From Tupaia tana (Eukaryota; Chordata; Mammalia; Scandentia; Tupaiidae): DNA of 64,000 nucleotides. The stretch lies in the NCBI GenBank assembly GCA_026018925.1, contig JAKSZU010000016.1, positions 30,160,877 through 30,224,876 on the forward strand, read 5' to 3'. The first letter of the stretch is position 1. Each line of letters starts with the position of its first letter. The notes under the pieces are model-generated. The model was given only the letters and a program-made list of their open reading frames with translations, had not been told where the DNA came from and ran no database searches. Shown here in pieces: positions 33,842 through 43,167 of this stretch. The position numbers and the translations under genes are program-made.

Positions 33842-34102
33842 AACTGATTGACCAACAGTTGAACAAACACAAGAGATGGGTGTGAATGTCAGATGAGGTG
33901 TATGTGGAGGAGTGGGGCCCAACGAAAGACATTTGGAGAAGGGATACAGAGGTAGAGCATTGACGGGATGGGGAGGTGTGGTGTTATCTGTTGAAGATAT
34001 TTCGATCAACGGGTCTGGGGAGAAATGTTCACATATCGAAATGGTCTCATTGTAAGCCAAACAATATGATTGAAAGTATATACAAAAATAAATAAAGTAA
34101 TT
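33842..34102 (+). other. L1 3' UTR
   Basis: About 260 bp, G-rich on the sense strand (GTGGAGGAGTGGGGCCC; GGGATGGGGAGGTGTGG), a feature shared with the polypurine/G-rich tracts of other L1 3' UTRs. Confidence 0.88.
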
Positions 34103-34126
34103 AAAAAAAAAAAAAAAAAAAAAAAA
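34087..34126 (+). terminator. L1 polyadenylation signal and poly(A) tail
   Basis: Two overlapping AATAAA signals at 34,087-34,092 and 34,091-34,096, then GTAATT and a run of 24 A from 34,103. Confidence 0.93.
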
Positions 34127-34408
34127 TAGTTATTGACTGACATGCATGGCATTCCCTTTTGAAAAAGCAATGTAATACACTGTAAAATTGTATGTAACCC
34201 AATGTAATATAAAGAAGATTATGATTATTAAAATTTTTTTTTAATTAGTTGATTATATTTTTTGGGTTTATTTTTTGGCTCCTTGTTCTGTCCTACTGAC
34301 CTATGTATATACTTTCCTTAATGCATGTTGTCTTGATTTCATTATGTCCTAATCAGGTAGCTTTGTAACATATCTTGAAGTTCAACAGTGCAAGTTCTCT
34401 AAAACTGC
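34127..34408 (-). mobile_element. Old L1, antisense, segment 4
   Basis: Resumes the interrupted element: CTCCTTGTTCTGTCCTACTG, 'gttgtcttgatttcattatg' and 'cagtgcaagttctctaa' continue the antisense ORF2 order directly after segment 3. Confidence 0.8.
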
Positions 34409-34516
34409 TGTTCTTCTTCTTCTTCTTCTTCTTCTTCTTCTTCTTCTTCTTCTTCTTCTTCTTCCTCTTCCTCTTCCTCTTCCTCTTCCTCTTCCTCTTC
34501 CTCTTCTTCTTCTTCT
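34409..34516. repeat. (CTT)n / (CTTCCT)n microsatellite
   Basis: About 17 CTT units, then alternating CTTCCT units, then CTT again. It reads as an expanded T-rich tail of the minus-strand SINE that follows. Confidence 0.97.
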
Positions 34517-34700
34517 GAGATTTTTGCTATAGGGCACTTGTGCTCACTGGAGCGACAGAGAGATCGAAAGTAAAAAATAATCACCCCCCCAGGAGGGATG
34601 GTCACATCACAATCTATTCTCCTTCATTATGCTCTCAGGATTTTAGGCACACACATACATGTGCCCAGTATGAGTTCTAAGCTTTCAGGTCCAAAACTCC
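34517..34700 (-). mobile_element. Long SINE, tRNA head deleted
   Basis: GAGATTTTTGCTATAGGGC, GA-rich stretch, body, then it stops at GGTCCAAAACTCC, so the B box and head are missing. Confidence 0.88.
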
Positions 34701-34710
34701 TCTATATATT

Positions 34711-34797
34711 GGGGCATCAAAAAATCCATAATGCATTTTTTTTTTGCATAGAAAAAGAGACAAATATGTCATGACTTTTCTGATGACCTATATTTTT
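34711..34797. mobile_element. Palindromic MITE, mariner-like
   Basis: ATTGGGGCATCAAAAAATCC and GTCATGACTTTTCTGATGAC form the inverted ends. The loop is expanded by a T-run and ATAGAAAAAGAGAC. Fourth copy. Confidence 0.72.
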
Positions 34798-34885
34798 AGG
34801 TTTATACTTAAGTATTTTTTTTGGTGCTAATGCAATTGGTATTTTGTTTTAAATTTCATATACAAATTGTTCATTACTGGCATAT
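34798..34885 (-). mobile_element. Old L1, antisense, segment 5
   Basis: 'tttatacttaagtatttttt' and 'attgttcattactggcata' are the next antisense ORF2 landmarks. Confidence 0.75.
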
Positions 34886-35792
34886 TGAGAATCCTCAAGA
34901 CCATTCTCAGGATTGACTAAGAAAAGCTACTATAATTGTGGCTCTGATTTATTACCCAAAAAGGCTGCAGATTAAAATTAGCAAAAGAGGGGCAAGAAGA
35001 TGATGTAGTGGTTAAGGTGCTAGACTCCCACATGGTCAAGCACAGTTCAAGACCTGGACCCACTAGCTTGAAAATCCCACCAGGCATGTGCGTGTGTGCC
35101 CAAAGTCCTGCATGTAGAATGACGGAGAAGAGATTGTGGTGTGGCCATCCCCCAGGGATTGATTTCTCACTTTTTCTCTCTCCATCTCTCTCTGTCTCTC
35201 CAGTAAGCACACATATCCTATAGCAAAAATCTCTCAAAAAATAATAAATGGCAAAAGAATGAGGCATATATGGCACAGTCCATGAAAACCCAGGTATAAG
35301 CATCCAGGAGTGATGTCCAGTGGAGTCTTCATGCATTTAGTTTTCCCAGCAGTGGTATGTGGAATTCACAAAGTGTTGCTAATTGAGAAACGTCACCAGA
35401 CTTTGGTGTCTACTGCTTTATCGGGGATGAATTATTACACATGCAGAAAGAAGCTGTATGTATAGCCTCATCCACTCCGATTTTCACTCACCTGAGCAAA
35501 AACATGTGTCCATCATAAGTCATGTGTTAGCAAAAATGATCTGATCAATGTGGTACCATAAGGCCCAAGGTCTCAAGCATATAAAAATTAATATACATCA
35601 GAAAACACATATTGCCATGAACTATCTGCAAAGGTAAGAGCAGCATAGTTCTAGGCTTTAGGTGAAGAAAAACACTTAACCGGAGAAATACTCCAAGAGT
35701 ACAGAGCTCATCTCCCACGGTACTGCTGAGTTAGCCCTTTTCCTACACAGTGATATGTAAGAAAGTATTGTTAATTGTCTTTTATATTTTCA
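34886..35792 (-). mobile_element. ERV-type LTR inserted in the old L1, itself split by a SINE
   Basis: Read on the minus strand it ends with the segments GGGTAATAAATCAGAGCC and GAGAATGGTCTTGAGGATTC, matching in order the LTR at 15.7-16.4 kb. Its edges fit TG...CA. There is no internal viral gene. It is decayed and older than the SINE at 34,988. Confidence 0.65.
34980..35257 (+). mobile_element. Long SINE inside the LTR
   Basis: GGGGCAAGAAGATGATGTAG head, B box GTTCAAGACC, and a CTATAGCAAAAATCTCTC end. GCAAAAGA occurs at both flanks. Confidence 0.9.
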
Positions 35793-35866
35793 GATTGTAC
35801 CCTGTCATCCTTCTATAATTGTTTATTAGGACTGAGAGTAATTTTCTTGACCCTTTCGATATTGGG
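35793..35866 (-). mobile_element. Old L1, antisense, segment 6
   Basis: GATTGTACCCTGTCATCCTT and 'ttgtttattaggactgagag' continue antisense ORF2. Confidence 0.7.
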
Positions 35867-36136
35867 GGGGGGGGGGCGGTTTCTGGAGAGATTTTTGCTA
35901 TAAGGCGTGTATGCTTGCCATAGAGACAGAGATGGAGAAAGAGAAAATGAGAAATAACTTTCCAGGGCAGATGGCCACAGTGCAATCACTTCTCCTCCAT
36001 TCTACTTGCAGGATTTTGGGCACACACACACACGCACGTGCTAGACTGAGTTTCAAGCCACTGGATTAGGGACTCAAACTGTGGTCAACCATGTGGTAGT
36101 CCAGTGCCTTAACCACTATCCCGCCTGCTATCCCCT
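35867..36136 (-). mobile_element. Long SINE preceded by a G-run
   Basis: A G12 run at 35,865-35,876 sits where the tail complement would be, then GGAGAGATTTTTGCTATAAG, body, and head ending CCTGCTATCCCC. Confidence 0.87.
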
Positions 36137-36742
36137 GATCCTTTTGAGTTTTTTCATAGATATCCAAAGAAAAGGAATTTTTGAAATTCCTTACAAGTCT
36201 GTGTGCTTTTATTCCCTCTTCTCTTATTGCATTAGCTAGAATTTCCAGTATAATATTATATTGGAGTGGTGAAAAGAGACATCCTTGCCTTATTCCCAGT
36301 CAGGAAAGCATCTAATTTCTCACCATTATGTTTGATTTTAGCTGTAGGCTTTTCTGTAAGATGTTCTTTATCAAGCTGAGACAATTTTTCTCCAATCCTT
36401 ACTTACTAAGAGTTTTAACATGAATAGATATTGGATATTGTGAAATTCTTTTTCTGTATCCACTGGTATAATTCTATGATTTTTCCTATTTAGATTACTG
36501 ATGTTATAACTACATCAACCAATCATCAAATATTGAACCAGCCTTGCATAACTAGAGTAAATCTCACATGACCAGGTTACATTATTTTTATACATTATTA
36601 GGGAATTACTAATATTTTGGAAGCTTTTTATGCTGACAGTCATGAAAGATAAAAATCTATACTTTATTCTTCTAATTTCTTTGTTTTTATTTAATATTAG
36701 GGAAATGCTGACCTTACAGAATGAAATAAGAAGTGCTCGCTT
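36137..36742 (-). mobile_element. Old L1, antisense, segment 7 (RT region)
   Basis: GAGACATCCTTGCCTTATTC, TTCTCACCATTATG and 'ccagccttgcataactagag' are antisense reverse-transcriptase landmarks (sense LYNQGW-type region). Confidence 0.85.
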
Positions 36743-37043
36743 AGCTTCTATTTTTTTTTTTTTTTTCTTTTTTTTGGAGAGGTTTTTGCTATAGGGCGCG
36801 TGCGCTCGCCAGACAGACAGAGAGAGACAGAGAGATAGAAAGCAGGAAATCACCCCCCAGGGGGGATGGCCACGCCGCAATCCCTTCTCCTCCATTCTCC
36901 TCTCGGGATCTTGGGCACGCACGCACACGCGCCCGGCATGAGTTTAAGCCGCCGGGTCCGGGACTCGAACCGCGGTCGACTACGTGGGAGTCCAGCGACA
37001 TAGCCATTACGCTAACTGCTGGTCCCCAGCTTCTATTTTTTTT
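36743..37043 (-). mobile_element. Long SINE (subfamily La) with TSD
   Basis: Body to 37,027, ending CTGCTGGTCCCC; the CpG-rich head GACTCGAACCGCGGTCGAC is intact. AGCTTCTATTTTTTT flanks both sides (36,743 and 37,028). Confidence 0.96.
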
Positions 37044-37303
37044 GAAAGAGATTATAGAGAACTGATATAACTTCTTTCCTAAATGTTTGGTAGAATTTAG
37101 CAGTGAAATTCTCAGGCCTATTGATCAGGCCTAAATAATCAACAGTTTTCTTTTTTAATATCAGTAATGAGTGTTTTCTCTCTTATCCTTTTAACTATTC
37201 TGGATATATTTATTATTCTTAAATAATCAGTTTTAAATTTTATTTTCTCTATTGATTTTCTCTTTCTACTTCTATTGATTCTGGCTTTAAATCTTTTTTA
37301 TTT
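37028..37303 (-). mobile_element. Old L1, antisense, segment 8
   Basis: TTAGCAGTGAAATTCTCAGG and 'ttttctctattgattttctc' continue antisense ORF2 upstream of the RT. Confidence 0.8.
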
Positions 37304-37553
37304 TTAAGAGTGTTTTTGTTTGTTGGCTGTAAGGCATGTGTGCTCACCAAAAAGACAGAGAGACAGAAAGCAAAAAATCATCCCCTTGAGAGTGGCCATG
37401 CAACAATCCCTTCTCCTTTACTCTTCTCTCGGTATTTTGGGCATGAACTCACACATGCCTGGTGTGAATTTTAAGCTGCTGGGTCCAGGACTTGCATCAC
37501 GGCTGACTATTTGGGAGTCCAGTGACATAACCATTATGCCATCTGCTGGACCT
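37304..37553 (-). mobile_element. Long SINE
   Basis: GAGTGTTTTTGTTTGTTGGC, GA-rich stretch, body, and head ending CATCTGCTGGACC. Confidence 0.9.
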
Positions 37554-37797
37554 CAGCCTTAATTCTTATTTACTTCTTTGTATAGTTTAAAATATTTATA
37601 AATGTCTTTTGAAATTTTTTCTTTGATCCATGATTTCATTAGAAGTATGTTACTAATCTCCAAGTATTCTGAGGTTTTCTAACCATCTTTTTGTTATACA
37701 TTGATAGTTTAAATTCCACTGTGATCTGACTCTAAACATTGTATAAATTCTACCTTTATTCATTGGTTAAAGTGTGGGTTTTAACATTTAATTTGGG
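37554..37797 (-). mobile_element. Old L1, antisense, segment 9
   Basis: CTTTGATCCATGATTTCATT, TCCAAGTATTCTGAGG and 'ccactgtgatctgactctaa' follow the antisense order towards the endonuclease. Confidence 0.8.
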
Positions 37798-37978
37798 TGA
37801 CTGGCAGGTAGCGTAGTGGTTAAGGCGCTAGACTCCCACCTGGTAGACCACAGGTAGAGTCCTGGAACTGGCAGCCTGCTTCCTCGCTTCCCTCTCTCTC
37901 TCTCTCTCTCTCTCTCTGTTGCTCTATGGTCAAACGGAAGAAATAATAATAATGACAAATAAAATAATTCTTTAAAAA
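37798..37978 (+). mobile_element. Short SINE
   Basis: GACTGGCAGGTAGCGTAGTGG head, B-box region GGTAGAGTCC, (CT)n at 37,892-37,917, CTATGGTCAAACG and an (AATAAT)-rich tail. Confidence 0.92.
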
Positions 37979-37992
37979 ATGTGGGGAACTAG

Positions 37993-38259
37993 GGACCAGC
38001 AGTTAGTGTAATGGCTATGTCGCTGGACTCCCACGTAGTCGATCGTGGTTCGAGTCCCGGACCCGGTGGCTTAAACTCACGCCGGGCACGTTGCGTGCAT
38101 GCCCAAGATCCCGAGAGGAGAATGGAGGAGAAAGGACTGTGGCGTGGCCATCCCCCCGGGGGGTGATTTCTCGCTTTCTATCTCTCTGTCTCTCTCTGTC
38201 TGTCTGGCAAGCACACACGCCCTATAGCAAAAACCTCTCCAAAAAAAGAAAAAAAAAAT
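37993..38259 (+). mobile_element. Long SINE, unit 1 of a tandem trimer (La)
   Basis: GGGACCAGCAGTTAGTGTAA head, B box GGTTCGAGTCC. The tail CCAAAAAAAGAAAAAAAA is the same interrupted pattern as in units 2 and 3. Confidence 0.95.
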
Positions 38260-38533
38260 GTGGGGAACCAGCATTTAGCATAATGGCTATGTCGCTGGAC
38301 TCCCACGTAGTCGACCGCGGTTCGCGTCCTGGACTCGGTGGCTTAAAACTCACGCCGGGCGCATGTGCGTGCGTGCCCAAGATCCCGAGAGGAGAATGGA
38401 GGAGAAGGGACTGCGGCATGGCCATACCCCCTGGGGGGTGATTTCTCGCTTTCTATCTCTCTGTCTCTCTCTGTCTGTCTGGCGAGTGCACGCGCCCTAT
38501 AGCAAAATCCTCTCCAAAAAAAGAAAAAAAAAA
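38260..38533 (+). mobile_element. Long SINE, unit 2 of a tandem trimer (Lb)
   Basis: Preceded by ATGTGGGGAAC, as is unit 1. GGAACCAGCATTTAGCATAA head, B box GGTTCGCGTCC, CTTAAAACTC. Confidence 0.95.
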
Positions 38534-38807
38534 TGTGGGGAACCAGCATTTAGCGTAATGGCTATGTTGCTGGACTCCCACGTAGTCGACCGTGGTTCGC
38601 GTCCTGGACTCGTTGGCTTAAAACTCACGCCGGGCGCATGTGTGTGCGTGCCCAAGATCCCGAGAGGAGAATGGAGGAGAAGGGATTGCGGCGTGACCAT
38701 CCTCTCTGGGGAGTGATTTCTCGCTTTCTGTCTCTATGGCTCTCTCTGTCTGTCTGGTGAGCGCACACGCCCTATAGCGAAAACCTCTCCAAAAAAAGAA
38801 AAAAAAA
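38534..38807 (+). mobile_element. Long SINE, unit 3 of a tandem trimer (Lb)
   Basis: Same ATGTGGGGAACCAGCATTTA junction as unit 2, so the period is about 274 bp. It differs from unit 2 at scattered sites in the body. Confidence 0.95.
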
Positions 38808-39592
38808 TGTAATTTGTTTTATCTGTTAATGAACAATATTATATGAATTTGAGGGATATCATGCAATATTACAACAGATGTATGCACTGTAGAATGATTA
38901 AATCAAACTAATTAACCTGCCTGTCGCTTCTCATAATTTCTTTGTGGTACATTTTATGACCCAGAATCTGGCCTATCTTGCTTAATATGTTTTTGTGTAA
39001 ATGTGAGAAAAGTTATCAAAATTATCAAAATACCTGAGACAAAACCTGATAGAACTGCCAGTATATCATGATACTTCTTGATCTCTGCCCATTGAGTTTA
39101 CAAATTACTGGATTGGATTGTTAAACTCTTCAACTCTAATAGTGAATTAGTCTATTTCTCCTAGCAGCTTATATGCTTTGTAGGTGCATATATTTTCTGG
39201 GTTATTACTTCTTGTTAGTGATTAATTATTTTATTAGTAAGAAATTATATTCTTCATGCCAAATAATTTTTGACTTTTTAAAGTCTTTTTAGTCTGAAAT
39301 TGAAAAAGTCACTTCAGCCTTTTTTGAGTAATGCTGCTATGAGATATTTTTCTTGATTTCTTTACTTTAAACTTATCTGTGTGTTTACATTTAGAGTTGG
39401 TATCTTATAGAAAACAGCTTGTTATAGTTGGGTCTTGTTTTTAAATTAATTCTAACAGTCTTTGTCTTTCCTGGTATATTTAGACCATACACCTTTAAAG
39501 TGATTATTGATATTGCTGTATTAATAATCACCATTTTTGTAACTGTCTTCAATCCATGCATTTGCTCTTTTTTGGTTAATTCTTTTTATTCA
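38808..39592 (-). mobile_element. Old L1, antisense, segment 10 (endonuclease/ORF1 side)
   Basis: TTATGACCCAGAATCTGGCC, 'aactctaatagtgaattagt' and GGGTCTTGTTTTTAAATTAA then 'taaagtgattattgatattg' continue the antisense order into the 5' half. Confidence 0.8.
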
Positions 39593-39797
39593 TGGTAGAG
39601 AGACAGAAAGCGAGAAATCATCCCCCAGGGGGGATGGTCACGCCGCAATCCCTTCTCCTCCATTCTCCTCTTGGGATCTTGGGCATGCACGCACATGTGC
39701 CCGGTGTGAGTTTTAAGCCACCGGGTCCGGGACGCGAACCGTGGTCGACTACGTGGGAGTCCAGCTACATAGCCATTATGCTAACTGCTGGTTCCCA
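39593..39797 (-). mobile_element. Long SINE (Lb), 3' end missing
   Basis: Begins in the GA-rich stretch (GAGAGACAGAAAGCGAGAAA) with no CTATAGC motif or tail complement. Head intact, ending CTAACTGCTGGTTCCC. Confidence 0.92.
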
Positions 39798-40208
39798 CAA
39801 AGTTCCTGATTTTTAGCCATCTCTAAATTCATTCCAAAGAAAGACTCAGGTGTTTGTAACATTTTGGACTTTTCCTCTGTTATCTCGCTTCAGACAAAGA
39901 GTAATGGTTATAATAAATATATAAGTAGAAGCCTGTTAAGACAACTGTCTATCAAATAACTAGCAAATTTGTACTTACATCTACCTGTGTGTAAAATAGT
40001 TGAATCTGCATTTTTAGTCTTTTAGTTGGGAATTTAATTCCAAAAACATTCAATGTTATTACCAATATGTGTAGACTTACCTGTTTTGACCCTCTGCTCT
40101 AGCCTTCTACCTCACCTAAGGAGAAGTAGCAGAAACTAAGAAATAGATCTGAGAGTTTCTGCCCTGGGAAACTTCCCCACTAAAAAACTATTTAAAAACA
40201 CTATTGGG
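39798..40208. other. Probable end of the old antisense L1; otherwise unassigned
   Basis: Landmarks of the old L1 stop within the first tens of bases. No gene is seen. Confidence 0.4.
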
Positions 40209-40366
40209 AGGGCCGGCAGATGGCGTGTTGGTTAAGGGCGCAGGACTCCCACATGGCCAACAGTAGTTCAAGTCCTGGACCTAGCGGCTTGCTTTCTCTC
40301 TCTTTCTCTCTCTCTGTCCTTCTCTGGTCAAATTAAAATAAATGAATGAATGAATGAATAAGTAAA
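40209..40366 (+). mobile_element. Short SINE
   Basis: GGGCCGGCAGATGGCGTGTT head, GTTCAAGTCC, CT-rich stretch, CTCTGGTCAAATTAAAATA and (AATG)n tail. Confidence 0.92.
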
Positions 40367-40610
40367 GTCTACTGGTTAAAGGCGCTAGATCCCATGTGGT
40401 CAAGTAGTTTGAGTCCAGCCCTGGCAGCTTAAGAAACACATGTGTTTGCACACCCCAAATCCTGACAGCATGGAAAAATGAAGAGATTGAGGTGTAATCA
40501 TGCCCCATTAGGGAGATGCTTTCTCCCTCTCTTTTCTCTCTTCCTTTCTCTCCATCTCACTATGACAAGTGCATACATTCTCTGGCACTTAAAACAACAA
40601 AAAAGAAATC
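40367..40610 (+). mobile_element. Long SINE, 5' incomplete and diverged
   Basis: Starts within the head (CTGGTTAAAGGCGCTAGATC) right after the short SINE tail. Body decayed; ends CTGGCACTTAAAACAAC. Confidence 0.78.
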
Positions 40611-40823
40611 AACATTAACAATTTTCAGCTTACTTTTGTATGTTAAGAGGTCATACAATTCATTTATTTTTCCATGTGGACAATGGCACTTATTCAATAG
40701 TAAACTTTTCTAATATTTTAATTCCACCCTCTAGAAAAATAAATTTCAAAAATTGTTACCTATAGAAACTGGAAACTTGTACTTTATAGTGTTAATGAGT
40801 TTATATTTCTTTTTTTATTGATT

Positions 40824-41119
40824 TTAACTTACTTTTTTTTTTTTTTTTTTGGAGAGGTTTTTCGCTATAGGGCGCGTGCGCTCGCCAGACAGACAGAGAG
40901 AGACATAGAGACAGAAAGCGAGAAATCACCCCCCCAGGGGGGATGATCACGCCGCAATCCCTTCTCCTCCATTCTCCTCTCGGGATCTTGGGCACGCACG
41001 CACATGCGCCCGGCGTGAGTTGTAAGCCACCGGGTCCGAGACGCGAACCGCGGTTGACTACGTGGGAGTCCAGCGACATAGCCATTACGCTAACTGCTGG
41101 TTCCCCTTAACTTACTTTT
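40824..41119 (-). mobile_element. Long SINE (Lb), first of three at one target
   Basis: GGAGAGGTTTTTCGCTATAG to CTGCTGGTTCCCC; CpGs largely retained. The flank TTAACTTACTTTT occurs before it (40,824) and after it (41,107). Confidence 0.95.
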
Positions 41120-41398
41120 TTTTGAGAAGTTTTTGCTATAAGGTGCGTGAGCTGGCCAGAAAGTCAGAGAGAGACAGAAAGATAGAAAGCGAGAAATCAC
41201 CCCCTGCCCCCAGGGGGTATGGCCATGCCGCAATCCCTTCTCCTCCATTCTCCTCTCGGGATCTTGGGCACATACGCACACGCGCCCGGCGTGAGTTTAA
41301 GCCACCGGGTCCGGGACTCGAACCGCAGTCGGCTACATGGGAGTTCAGCAATATAGCCATTACACTAACTGCTGGTCCCTGATTTTAACTTACTTTTA
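41120..41398 (-). mobile_element. Long SINE (La), second of three at one target
   Basis: GAGAAGTTTTTGCTATAAGG to CTAACTGCTGGTCCC. It is followed by a third copy of the TTTTAACTTACTTTT target text at about 41,384. Confidence 0.94.
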
Positions 41399-41399
41399 A

Positions 41400-41706
41400 C
41401 TTTACTTGAGCTTGGGACCAGCATTTAGCGTAATGGCTATTTTGCTGGACTACCATGTAGTCAACCACTGTTCAAGTCCCGGACCTGCTTAAAACTCACA
41501 CCAGGCGCATGCGCATGCATGCTCAATATCTCAAGAGGAGAATGAAGAAGAAGGGATTGTAGCGTGGCCATCTCTCCTGGGGGGCGATTTCTTGCTTTCT
41601 CTCTCTCTCTGTCTCTTTCTGTCTTTCCGCCCGTGCCCTATAGCATAAACCTCTCAAAAAAAAAAAAAAAAAAAAAAGAAAAGAAAAAAAAACTTTACTT
41701 GAGCTT
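41400..41706 (+). mobile_element. Long SINE, third in the cluster, with TSD
   Basis: GGGACCAGCATTTAGCGTAA at 41,414. A deletion in the head-body joint removes the GGTGG segment. Long A tail. CTTTACTTGAGCTT occurs on both sides. Confidence 0.94.
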
Positions 41707-42240
41707 GATATTGATAAATTTGAGCAGTCTGCACATCCTGCACATCTCTGTGCACTCAATTTCTGTTGTAGAGTTCTTGTTGTATACAAGGTATATTTCT
41801 ATATTTGGAAAATTGAGCATCAGTTTCTTATGTATATTTGGAATATTTTTTGGTTTTCCCATTTGCATATTTGTTTTAAATGTTTTTATTTGTACTTTCA
41901 AAATTATGTATCAGGCCTTTTCTTATATATGTATTTCTTTACTTTAAAATAAAAAATGATAAAGAAAGAAAGTTGAAAAGATACATAGTATGTCACTGGA
42001 TCTGTTAGAATGCAATTGGTTTCTTGAATATCAAGGAAAATAAATACATCTTTGTGTATTTATTTCTATATTTATACTTAATAAGTTTATGTGTGTATAC
42101 ATAATTATTCTTTTCCTCACAATTATCTAAATAGATTATGCATATTTGAGTTTACCTTTTTTATATAATACAGAATTAGAAAAAGAATGAACATCACTCA
42201 GTGATTAGAAGGATTTTTTAGAGAATATATTATAGACTTA
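41707..42240. other. Unassigned AT-rich sequence
   Basis: No gene recognised. It may include decayed 5' parts of the following old L1. Confidence 0.35.
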
Positions 42241-42887
42241 TGCTCACAATGAACTAGAATAATAACCAGTGGTTTTTATAATCATTAAAGAAATCCATTC
42301 TTAAATATTTTCCATGAATAAAGGAGTTTTACCAAAACATTAAAATAATGACAATAATAACAACAAAACAAACAATAATAGAAATTTTGATAATTCTGTT
42401 AGATGTTAAAAAAATAGTTCTCAACTGTATGATGCTAGCAAATTTGATAACAACTAGAAATTGACTTGGAACCAAAATAAAATTACATACAAATCTTGTT
42501 ATTAATACAAAAGTTGAAAATATTAGCAAGCAATTTAAAAATACATAAAAATATATGCTAAGTTGGGCTTATTCCATTAATGAAGGTGATTTAATATTAG
42601 AACATATATCAGTGTATTTTACCACATTAAAAAAGTAAAGATAAATAATCTTATGAGACTCTCAATAAACATAAAAAAAAGACAAAATCAATAAAATTTA
42701 TCCAAAGGAGGGGAACTTTACTGAAGTAGATGGTAATTATCTTAACTAATAAAAGACACATAGAAAACTTCCATATGAAAAATTGTATACAATAGTGAAA
42801 TGTTTTAGACTCATTCAAATAAGAAATCAAAAAAGGTTAACTGCTCTCATTATCTTGATTCTAAATTATATTTGAATATAAGTTAGT
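42241..42887 (+). mobile_element. Old L1, sense, segment 1 (RT region)
   Basis: Landmarks 'ttaatattagaacatatatc', 'accacattaaaaaagtaaag' and CTCATTATCTTGATTC follow the order of the L1 RT region, with many stops. Confidence 0.7.
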
Positions 42888-43133
42888 GGGACCAGCAATT
42901 GGCGTAAGGGCTATGTCACTGGACTGCCACTTAGTTGACCACGGTTCAAATCCCAAACCCAGTGGCTTAAACTCACACTGGGCACGTGTGCATGCGTGCT
43001 CAAGATCTCGAGAGGAGAATGGAGAAGGGATTGCGGTGTGGCCATCCCTCCTGGGGGGTGATTTATTGCTTTCTATCTCTCTGTCTCTCTCTGTCTTTCT
43101 GGCGAGCGCACGCGCCCTATAGTGAAAATCTCT

Positions 43134-43166
<33 letters not shown>
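42888..43166 (+). mobile_element. Long SINE with long A tail
   Basis: GGGACCAGCAATTGGCGTAA head, B box GGTTCAAATCC, a body deletion (GAATGGAGAAGGG), and an A-run of about 30 at 43,137-43,166. The tail abuts the RPL6 pseudogene. Confidence 0.94.

Positions 43167-43167
<1 letters not shown>

Larger units (their letters stand above)
26521..34126 (+). mobile_element. Full-length young L1 (LINE-1) retrotransposon
   Basis: About 7.6 kb in complete order: 17-unit tandem 5' array (26,522-28,714), single-copy 5' UTR (28,715-28,979), ORF1, a 44-bp spacer, ORF2, 3' UTR and A24 tail. Both frames are open over their whole length and the conserved residues I could check are present, so it is structurally competent for L1-type target-primed retrotransposition. 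The near identity of the monomers and the intact frames indicate recent insertion. It sits inside an old L1 of opposite strand. Whether it is expressed or active cannot be read from sequence. Confidence 0.97.

Noticed and set aside
34399-34605. A poly-glutamate open frame
   Set aside because: Translation of the (CTT)n microsatellite complement; no gene context.
38015-38716. Families of similar 60-130 codon frames (residues such as RPGPGGL and ERRMEEKGLR) at many places
   Set aside because: They recur because the same SINE body is read in different frames; no conserved start, splice or regulatory structure.
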